Shown one piece after another: positions 6,406 to 11,796 of a DNA stretch of 11,796 nucleotides; the first letter of the stretch is position 1; each line of letters opens with the position of its first letter. The DNA lies in NCBI GenBank assembly GCA_947371775.1, contig CANBQX010000051.1, forward strand, positions 1 through 11,796. The letters run 5' to 3'. A program made the position numbers and the translations under genes. The DNA is from Comamonadaceae bacterium. Its GTDB lineage: Bacteria; Pseudomonadota; Gammaproteobacteria; Burkholderiales; Burkholderiaceae_C. The notes beneath the pieces are model-generated. The model was not told the DNA's origin. It worked only from the letters and a program-made list of their open reading frames with translations, and ran no database searches.

Positions 6406-9400
6406 TTATGCGGTCTCGACCAAGCCAACCGCCGCTTCCATGTCCACCGCCACGATGCGGGACACGCCCTGCTCCTGCATGGTCACGCCAATGAGCTGCT
6501 CTGCCATTTCCATGGCAATCTTGTTGTGGCTGATGAACAAAAACTGCGTGCTCGCGCTCATGCTGGTCACCAGCTTGGCATAGCGCTCGGTATTGGCGTC
6601 GTCCAGCGGCGCGTCGACCTCGTCCAGCAAGCAAAAGGGCGCGGGGTTGAGCTGGAAAATTGCAAACACCAGCGCAATCGCAGTGAGCGCCTTCTCGCCG
6701 CCCGAGAGCAGATGAATCGTCTGGTTCTTCTTGCCCGGTGGTTGCGCAATGACTTGCACGCCGGAGTCCAAAATTTCGTCGCCGGTGATGACCAGGCGCG
6801 CATTGCCACCGCCAAACAGCTCGGGGAACATGCGCCCGAAATGCTCGTTGACCTGGTTGAAGGTGCCGGAAAGCAGCTCACGCGTTTCGCCATCAATGCG
6901 GCGGATCGCGTCTTCCAAGGTGGCCATGGCCTCGTTCAAGTCCAGGCTTTGGGCGTCCAAAAAGGCTTTGCGTTCGCGCCCCGCGGTGAGCTCGTCCAAG
7001 GCAGCCAGGTTGACGGCGCCAAGCGCAGCAATCTCGCGGTGCAGACGGTCAATTTCGGCTTGCATGCCAGCTAGGCGCACACCGCCCTCTTCCAGGCTTT
7101 TGGCAATCGCGTCCATGTCCGCCTGCGCTTCAAAGAGTTGCGACTGGTACTGCTCAAAGCCCAGGCGCGCGGCCTGCTCTTTGAGCTGGAAATCGGTGAT
7201 GCGCTGGCGCAGCGGTTCGAGCTCACGCTCCAATTGCAGTCGGCGCTCGTCGCTGGCGCGCAATTTGGCGGTCAGGTCGTCGTATTCGCTGCGCTTGGCG
7301 CCCAACTGTTGCTCGCGCTCGGACTTCAGGGCCAGCGCGGCTTGCAAGCCGGCTTGGGCGGCGGCATCGGTCAAGCGTTGCAGCTCGGCCTGGGCGCGCT
7401 CTGTCTCGTCCTGCACGGCCAGGGTTTGCTGCTTGGCGGTTTCAATGGCGCGTTGGAGTTCGCTGTTGCGCGCCTGCAGGCTGCGCTGGGCGAACTGGGC
7501 TTCCTGGTGCTGGCGCTCCAAGCTGCGCTGCTGTTCGCGGCACTGGTTCAGCCGGTTTTGGCTGGCAATCACGTGCTCATCCAATTCGGCATGGCGCTCC
7601 TGGCTGTCGGCCAGCTGCATGTCCAGCTCTTCAAAACGGGCCTCGGCTTGCAGGGTGCGCTCCTGCAAGTCTTCCAACTGGGCGTCCACTTCGGCGGCAT
7701 CGGCGTCGATCTGTGCGCTGCGGCTGCGCACCTGCTCGGCGAGCTGGGTCAGGCGCAGCACTTCCACTTGCAGGTTGTGGCTGCGGGCTTGTGTTTCCTG
7801 GGCCTGGGTGCGCAGGCTGCTCAGCCGCTGGGCGGCGTCGGCATAGGCTTTTTCGGCGCGGTTCAGGGCGGCGCGCGACTCTTCGGTCATCAAAGTCTGG
7901 GCGCGCACATCGCGTTCCAGGTTTTGGATTTCCTGGGCCCGCGCCAACAGGCCAGACTGCTCCGCGTCCTGCGCGTAAAAGCCCACGCCGTGGGCGCTGA
8001 CACCGTGACCGGCCGCCACAAAAATCGTTTCTCCAGCGCCGAGCTGGGCGCGCTGTGCCAGCGCCGCTTCCAGCGAGGGGGCGGTAAAGCAGCCCGCCAA
8101 CCACGAATGCAATACAGCGGCCAAACCGGCGTCGTTGACGCGCACCAGGTCTGCCAAGCGGGGCCATGCAGATTTGGCGGGTGCGGCACCGGCTGCCGGG
8201 GCGCTGAAAAACGACAACTTGGCCGGCGGCGCATCGGCTCCAAAGGCCTGCACCATGTCCAGGCGGGAGACTTCCAGGGCGCCCAAGCGGTCGCGCAATG
8301 CGGCCTCGACTGCGTTTTCCCAGCCCGCTTCCACTTGGATGCGGCTCCACAAGCCTTGCAAGTGGTCCAGGCCGTGCTTGCTCAGCCAGGGCTGTAACTT
8401 GCCGTCGGTTTTGACGCGCTCTTGCAAGGCTTTGAGCGCCTCCAGACGCGCCGACACATCGGCTTGGCGTGCGGCCTCGGTGTTGACTTGCTGCTGCTGG
8501 GTGCTGCGGGCCTCGTCCAGCGTGGGCACCAAGGCTTGCAGCTCTTCCAGCTGGGCGTGGGCAACTTCGGCCGACTCGCGCGCCAGGTCAAACTCCTGCG
8601 CCAGCTGCTGCAGCCGCAGTTCATCGGTGGCCACCAGGCCGGCGCGGTCGGCCACCAGGCGTTCGCGGCGGGCGGCCAGTTGGCGGTTTTGTTCGGTCAC
8701 ATTGCGCTGCTCTGCCGCGAGCACACCCAGCGCCTGCTGCACCTGCGCCACGCTGTCGCGCTGGGCTTGGGCCTGCGACTGGGCACTTTGCAAGGCTTCT
8801 TCCAGGTCTGGAATTTGCTGCGCTTGCTCTTGCATTTGCGCTTCCAAGAGCGCCGCCTGCTCTTCGCCGGTCAAGGCAATGTCTGCCAGGCGCTCAATCT
8901 CATGCACCGCTTCTTCTTCGCGCTGCGCCCACTGCGCGCTTTGTTCTTGCAGGGTGACCAGGCGTTGCTCCACGCGCTGGCGGCCTTCCACCACAAAGCG
9001 GATTTCGGCCTCCAGGCGGCCAACTTCGGTGCTCGCTTCGTACAGCAGGCCCTGCACTTGGTTGACCTGGTCTCCGGCGGCATAGTGGGCCTGGCGCACG
9101 GTTTCCAGATCGGATTCGATGCTGCGCAGGTCGGCCATGCGCGACTCCAGCGTCAGCACCGCGCTTTGGGCGTCGGCCTGCACTTTGGCCTGGTCGGCCA
9201 GCGACTCAGCGCGCTTGAGGTACCACTGCTGATGCTGCTTGAGCGTCACGTCGGCTTGCAAGCCCTTGTAACGCAAGGCCACTTCGGCTTGAAGTTCGAG
9301 CTTTTCCAGGTTGGTGTGCAGCTCGCGCAGGATGTCTTCCACCCGGGTCAGGTTGGCGCGGGTGTCGCTCAGGCGGTTTTCGGTTTCGCGGCGGCGCTCT

Positions 9401-9921
9401 TTGTATTTAGAGACGCCGGCCGCCTCTTCCAGGAACAAGCGCAGCTCTTCGGGCTTGGATTCGATGATGCGGCTGATCGTGCCCTGGCCAATGATGGCGT
9501 AGGCGCGTGGGCCCAGACCCGTGCCCAAGAACACGTCTTGAACATCGCGACGACGCACCGCCTGGTTGTTGATGAAATAGCTGGACGTGCCGTCGCGCGT
9601 TAGCACCCGGCGCACGGCGATTTCGCCAAACTGGCCCCACTGACCCCCGGCGCGGTGGTCGGAATTGTCAAAAACCAGTTCCACGCTGGCGCGGCTCGAC
9701 GCTTTGCGCCCGGTCGTGCCATTGAAGATCACGTCTTGCATGGACTCGCCGCGAAGCTCGCTGGCACGGCTTTCACCCAGCACCCAACGCACCGCGTCCA
9801 TGATGTTGGACTTGCCACAGCCATTGGGCCCCACCACCCCCACCAACTGGCCGGGCAGCAGGAAGTTGGTCGGCTCGACAAAGGACTTAAAGCCCGATAG
9901 CTTGATCGAATTGAGGCGCAC
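6406..9921 (-). CDS. smc: Chromosome segregation ATPase SMC
   Basis: The 1171-residue protein has the full SMC layout. The N-terminal ATPase half carries Walker A GPNGCGKSN at 31-39 (Lys37) and the EEAAGVSKYKERRRE segment at 165-179. A coiled coil runs about 170-505, a hinge about 510-665, and a second coiled coil about 665-965, both rich in Gln, Glu, Ala and Leu. The C-terminal half holds the ABC signature LLSGGEKALT at 1071-1080, Walker B FCLLDEVDAPLDD at 1096-1108 and a His-switch SHN at 1131-1133. SMC dimers with ScpA/ScpB organise and help separate newly replicated chromosomes; scpAB are not in the window. The start codon is GTG at 9921-9919. No in-frame ATG lies upstream, and MRLNSIKLSGFKSF is the conserved SMC N-terminus, so GTG is probably correct. 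It likely leads the smc-zipA-ligA-def operon. Confidence 0.97.
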   Translation of the reverse strand: MRLNSIKLSGFKSFVEPTNFLLPGQLVGVVGPNGCGKSNIMDAVRWVLGESRASELRGESMQDVIFNGTTGRKASSRASVELVFDNSDHRAGGQWGQFGEIAVRRVLTRDGTSSYFINNQAVRRRDVQDVFLGTGLGPRAYAIIGQGTISRIIESKPEELRLFLEEAAGVSKYKERRRETENRLSDTRANLTRVEDILRELHTNLEKLELQAEVALRYKGLQADVTLKQHQQWYLKRAESLADQAKVQADAQSAVLTLESRMADLRSIESDLETVRQAHYAAGDQVNQVQGLLYEASTEVGRLEAEIRFVVEGRQRVEQRLVTLQEQSAQWAQREEEAVHEIERLADIALTGEEQAALLEAQMQEQAQQIPDLEEALQSAQSQAQAQRDSVAQVQQALGVLAAEQRNVTEQNRQLAARRERLVADRAGLVATDELRLQQLAQEFDLARESAEVAHAQLEELQALVPTLDEARSTQQQQVNTEAARQADVSARLEALKALQERVKTDGKLQPWLSKHGLDHLQGLWSRIQVEAGWENAVEAALRDRLGALEVSRLDMVQAFGADAPPAKLSFFSAPAAGAAPAKSAWPRLADLVRVNDAGLAAVLHSWLAGCFTAPSLEAALAQRAQLGAGETIFVAAGHGVSAHGVGFYAQDAEQSGLLARAQEIQNLERDVRAQTLMTEESRAALNRAEKAYADAAQRLSSLRTQAQETQARSHNLQVEVLRLTQLAEQVRSRSAQIDADAAEVDAQLEDLQERTLQAEARFEELDMQLADSQERHAELDEHVIASQNRLNQCREQQRSLERQHQEAQFAQRSLQARNSELQRAIETAKQQTLAVQDETERAQAELQRLTDAAAQAGLQAALALKSEREQQLGAKRSEYDDLTAKLRASDERRLQLERELEPLRQRITDFQLKEQAARLGFEQYQSQLFEAQADMDAIAKSLEEGGVRLAGMQAEIDRLHREIAALGAVNLAALDELTAGRERKAFLDAQSLDLNEAMATLEDAIRRIDGETRELLSGTFNQVNEHFGRMFPELFGGGNARLVITGDEILDSGVQVIAQPPGKKNQTIHLLSGGEKALTAIALVFAIFQLNPAPFCLLDEVDAPLDDANTERYAKLVTSMSASTQFLFISHNKIAMEMAEQLIGVTMQEQGVSRIVAVDMEAAVGLVETA

Positions 9922-10044
9922 TGCGTGTTGGCGAAAGGCTAAACGGGTTTTAGAAGGTGAAATTCGACAGAAACGTGGCTTCTGTGAGCCTGAATGATAC
10001 CGCGAGGGTCTCTGGCACCTGATTCAAGCGCGTTAGCGCCCGCG
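9922..10044 (-). promoter_or_regulatory. HPt gene-smc spacer, possible smc promoter region
   Basis: This 123-bp gap precedes the smc GTG. On the minus strand TATCAT (9999-9994) matches the -10 consensus at five of six bases, but the nearest good -35-like hexamer, TTGAAT, is 22 bp upstream, which is too far. A 6-bp inverted repeat, ACAGAA (9967-9972) with TTCTGT (9980-9985), sits between that -10 and smc. No strong Shine-Dalgarno precedes the GTG. A separate smc promoter is plausible from gap length alone. Confidence 0.3.
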
Positions 10045-10046
10045 CT
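10027..10046 (-). terminator. GC hairpin at the HPt gene stop, possible weak terminator
   Basis: AGCGCG (10027-10032) and CGCGCT (10041-10046) form a perfect 6-bp stem around 8 bases, and the right arm overlaps the HPt gene stop codon. An alternative GCGC pairing (10028-10031 with 10036-10039) competes with it. No U-tract follows on the minus strand, so termination would be weak, and smc could still be read from upstream. Confidence 0.25.
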
Positions 10047-10407
10047 AGTCCGTCTGCGCTGCGTAGTGCGCGACCTCTTGGCCCAGGCCTTGCAACTGGG
10101 ATGCCAACCGGTGGTAGACGAGCACGGCATCCGGGCTGGGCCCGGTCTTGCACGATTTTTCAATGCGCACCAGCTCTTCAACCAGGGCGGGATAACAAAA
10201 AATGGGCAAAAAGCCTTTCAATGCATGCAGCAGTGCGGCGGCTTCCAACGCATCGCCTTTTTCCAGCAAATGCGCGACCTCGGGCACATCGCGTGCCAGG
10301 GCTTTGCTCAACAGGGGAAGCATGTCCCGCACCCCTTGGCTGTCACCCAGGTACTCCAACGCGCTGGCGAGGTTGAAAAATTGGTAGTTGGCGGACGCAA
10401 CAGGCAT
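10045..10407 (-). CDS. Stand-alone HPt (histidine phosphotransfer) domain protein
   Basis: The 120-residue product has no signal peptide or membrane segment and consists essentially of one helical domain. Residues 54-70 read LEAAALLHALKGFLPIF; the H-x-L-K-G core at 61-65 is the signature of HPt domains, with His61 the predicted phosphoryl acceptor. The following amphipathic helices (LVEELVRIEKSC, then PDAVLVYHRLASQLQGLGQEV) fit the HPt four-helix bundle. Such proteins relay phosphate from hybrid sensor kinases to response regulators. No kinase or regulator gene is in the window, so its partners are unknown. The glycine usually found a few residues after the core is replaced by Cys71-Tyr72, a mild deviation. 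It lies upstream of smc on the same strand and divergent from dapC. The ATG at 10407 lacks an obvious Shine-Dalgarno. Alternative: a helical protein with a chance HxLKG; I favour HPt. Confidence 0.75.
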   Translation of the reverse strand: MPVASANYQFFNLASALEYLGDSQGVRDMLPLLSKALARDVPEVAHLLEKGDALEAAALLHALKGFLPIFCYPALVEELVRIEKSCKTGPSPDAVLVYHRLASQLQGLGQEVAHYAAQTD

Positions 10408-10442
10408 GGTGGGTCGTTGAAGGGCTAGGGTTCACGGAATGC

Positions 10443-10466
10443 CCGCAACACTTGCGGATACCGCAA
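10443..10466. repeat. Alternating inverted repeat CCGCAA / TTGCGG / CCGCAA
   Basis: Three perfect 6-base arms are separated by CAC and ATA. The first and second arms form one 6-bp hairpin with a 3-base loop, and the second and third arms form another, so the two structures exclude each other. The copies are exact. The location between divergent genes suggests an operator or leader element rather than a coding repeat. Confidence 0.6.
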
Positions 10467-10479
10467 AAACCGCGAGTTT

Positions 10480-10496
10480 AACGATGAATCAACGAT
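10480..10496 (+). repeat. Direct repeat AACGAT, 11-bp period
   Basis: AACGAT occurs at 10480-10485 and again at 10491-10496, each followed by an AT-rich trinucleotide. An 11-bp period places both copies on the same face of the helix, which suits a DNA-binding dimer, and the pair lies immediately upstream of dapC. It is short enough to be chance. Confidence 0.4.
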
Positions 10497-10507
10497 AATT
10501 GAGGTCT

Positions 10508-11716
10508 ATGAATGCCCATTTAGCGCTGTTGCAGGCCTACCCCTTTGAACGGCTGCGCCAGCTGTTTTCCACGGTGACGCCGAACCCCGGATTGCGCCCC
10601 ATCAGCCTGGGGATTGGCGAGCCCCGCCACGCCACCCCTGCCCTCATCAAGCAAGCCTATTGCGAGGCCATCATGGGCACGGGCCTGGCGGGTTACCCTG
10701 CCACCGCCGGCGAACCCGCCTTGCGGGAGGCCATTACCCATTGGCTGCACCGGCGCTACCAGCTGGCGGTCAACCCAAGCACCCAAATACTTCCTGTTAA
10801 CGGCTCGCGCGAGGCTTTGTTCGCTTTTGCCCAAACTGTGCTGGTGCCCAGCGCGACCGGCAGCAAGCCGCTGGTGGTGTGCCCCAATCCTTTCTACCAA
10901 ATTTACGAAGGCGCGGCCTTGCTGGGTGGCGCCGAGCCTTACTTCGTGGCCTCTAACCCGAAACGCAACTTCGCCCAGGATTGGGCCAGCGTTCCGGCTG
11001 AGGTGTGGGCGCGCACGCAATTGCTGTTTGTTTGCAGCCCGGGCAATCCGGCGGGCGCGGTGATGCCGCTGTCCGAATGGAAGCTGCTGTTTGAGCTCAG
11101 CGACCGATTTGGCTTTGTGATTGCTTCCGACGAGTGCTACAGCGAAATCTACTTCCGCGACGAAGCACCATTGGGCGGCCTGGAAGCGGCCCAGCAACTG
11201 GGCCGAGGCGACTTCAAAAACCTGGTGGCATTTACCAGCCTGTCCAAACGCAGCAATGTGCCTGGCATGCGCAGTGGCTTTTGCGCGGGAGATGCCACGC
11301 TGATCAAACAATTTTTGCTGTTTCGCACCTACCACGGCAGCGCCATGAGCCCGGTGGTGCAAAGTGCCAGCATCGCCGCCTGGAACGACGAAGCCCATGT
11401 GCTGGAAAACCGCGCCCAGTATCGGCAAAAGTTTGCACAAATCACGCCTCTTTTGGCCGATGTCTTGGACGTGGCTCTGCCCGATGCGGGCTTCTACTTG
11501 TGGGCGGGTGTGGAGGGCAGCGACGAAGCGTTCGCGCGCGAGCTGTACGCTGCCTACAATGTCACCGTGTTGCCTGGCTCCTACCTGGCTCGCGAGGCCC
11601 ATGGGCTGAACCCGGGCGCAGGCCGTATCCGCATGGCACTGGTGGCGCAAGCCGATGAATGCCTGGAAGCGGCGCAGCGCATCGTGGCCTTTGTCAAAGC
11701 CCGCCAAAGCGCCTGA
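10508..11716 (+). CDS. dapC: N-succinyldiaminopimelate aminotransferase
   Basis: The 402-residue protein is a fold type I, PLP-dependent aminotransferase of the aspartate aminotransferase group. LGIGEP lies at 34-39 and NGSREALF at 98-105 in the cofactor phosphate region. CSPGNPAGAV at 176-185 carries Asn180, and SDECY at 207-211 carries Asp208 and Tyr211, which contact the pyridine ring. SLSKRSNVPGMRSGF begins at 244, with Lys247 the Schiff-base lysine. GRIRMAL at 372-378 supplies Arg375 for the substrate carboxylate. DapC converts N-succinyl-2-amino-6-oxopimelate to N-succinyl-LL-diaminopimelate with glutamate, for lysine and peptidoglycan. The frame extends upstream to a TTG at 10499, but the ATG at 10508 begins the expected MNAHLALLQAYPF; GAGG three bases before it is a close-spaced Shine-Dalgarno. 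dapD follows 42 bp later, which distinguishes it from other aminotransferases. Confidence 0.92.
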   Translation: MNAHLALLQAYPFERLRQLFSTVTPNPGLRPISLGIGEPRHATPALIKQAYCEAIMGTGLAGYPATAGEPALREAITHWLHRRYQLAVNPSTQILPVNGSREALFAFAQTVLVPSATGSKPLVVCPNPFYQIYEGAALLGGAEPYFVASNPKRNFAQDWASVPAEVWARTQLLFVCSPGNPAGAVMPLSEWKLLFELSDRFGFVIASDECYSEIYFRDEAPLGGLEAAQQLGRGDFKNLVAFTSLSKRSNVPGMRSGFCAGDATLIKQFLLFRTYHGSAMSPVVQSASIAAWNDEAHVLENRAQYRQKFAQITPLLADVLDVALPDAGFYLWAGVEGSDEAFARELYAAYNVTVLPGSYLAREAHGLNPGAGRIRMALVAQADECLEAAQRIVAFVKARQSA

Positions 11717-11758
11717 AACCCACCGTTTTTGTTTCCCTTTTATTCGAAATCCGACCCC
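11717..11758 (+). other. dapC-dapD spacer
   Basis: The 42-bp gap is pyrimidine-rich (runs of T and C on the plus strand), with no hairpin I could find and no clear Shine-Dalgarno before dapD. Nothing here argues against co-transcription of dapC and dapD. Confidence 0.4.
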
Positions 11759-11796
11759 ATGACACAACAACTCCAAACCATCCTCGACGCTGCGTG
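11759..11796 (+). CDS. dapD: Tetrahydrodipicolinate N-succinyltransferase, N-terminal fragment (cut by window edge)
   Basis: An ATG at 11759 opens twelve complete codons, MTQQLQTILDAA, with a partial TG. at the edge that would give Trp. DapD proteins typically begin with such a Q-rich helix ending in a D-x-A-W motif, and the position directly after dapC fits. DapD transfers succinyl from succinyl-CoA to tetrahydrodipicolinate, producing the substrate of DapC. The fragment is too short for catalytic motifs, so the call rests on the N-terminus and context. Confidence 0.8.
   Translation, partial: MTQQLQTILDAA

Larger units (their letters stand above)
10408..10507. promoter_or_regulatory. Divergent HPt gene/dapC control region
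   Basis: This 100-bp gap must carry promoters for both directions. It contains CCGCAA (10443-10448), TTGCGG (10452-10457) and CCGCAA again (10461-10466), spaced by three bases, so the middle copy can pair with either neighbour. It also has a direct repeat, AACGAT at 10480-10485 and 10491-10496, 11 bp apart. On the plus strand GATAAT (10494-10499) is a good -10 look-alike but sits only 8 bp before the dapC ATG and lacks a matching -35. The promoter role is inferred from orientation. Confidence 0.45.

Noticed and set aside
7138..9603. Long plus-strand open frames (7138-8397 and 8422-9603) opposite smc
   Set aside because: Low-complexity Leu/Gln/Ala/Gly translations are the expected antisense shadow of SMC coiled coils. 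They have no plausible start context and no family resemblance.
9939..10181. Minus-strand small frames (9939-10181 and 9950-10153) overlapping the HPt gene end
   Set aside because: They overlap the HPt gene in another frame, have no start signals, and have the Arg/Pro/Ala composition of GC-rich shadows.
10520..11776. 418-codon minus-strand open frame opposite dapC
   Set aside because: dapC is complete, with all PLP-enzyme motifs, on the plus strand. The antisense translation is rich in Arg, His, Gln and Gly with no recognisable domain, and it would run into dapD.

Overview
The window looks like an ordinary chromosomal segment of a Betaproteobacterium. It is most likely a member of the Burkholderiales close to Comamonadaceae (Rhodoferax/Polaromonas-like). 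I infer this from the GC-rich coding sequence, from the character of the LigA, SMC and ZipA proteins, and from two gene groupings recalled from that lineage: rpiA next to pyrD, and smc-zipA-ligA. I could not run a search, so the family-level placement is a judgement. I see no insertion sequence, phage gene, CRISPR array, tRNA or rRNA.

Layout from left to right. Positions 1-119 (minus) hold the first 39 codons of ribose-5-phosphate isomerase A. A 48-bp divergent gap separates it from pyrD (168-1262, plus), the quinone-linked dihydroorotate dehydrogenase. pyrD runs tail-to-tail into an orphan periplasmic amino-acid/amide-type binding protein (1252-2364, minus), and the two stop ends overlap by 11 bp. 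Positions 2365-2659 are non-coding and include an AT-rich stretch and a stem-loop just past def.

Next comes a long minus-strand block, read from right to left: a small HPt-domain protein (10045-10407), smc (6406-9921), zipA (5363-6391), ligA (3196-5292) and def (2660-3199). smc-zipA are 14 bp apart, zipA-ligA 70 bp apart, and ligA-def overlap in an ATGA, so smc to def is plausibly one operon. It joins chromosome organisation (SMC), divisome anchoring (ZipA), Okazaki-fragment sealing and repair (NAD-dependent ligase) and N-terminal deformylation of new proteins.

A 100-bp divergent region (10408-10507) rich in small repeats separates the HPt gene from dapC (10508-11716, plus). The first 12 codons of dapD follow (11759 to the window end). 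DapD and DapC catalyse consecutive steps of the succinylase branch of lysine/diaminopimelate synthesis.

Most of the window is housekeeping DNA, and I found no undescribed multi-gene system. The items most worth a second look are the stand-alone HPt protein beside smc, the repeat-rich dapC upstream region, the seemingly structured middle part of the ZipA-like protein, the atypical SMC hinge, and the overlapping stop ends of pyrD and the binding protein.
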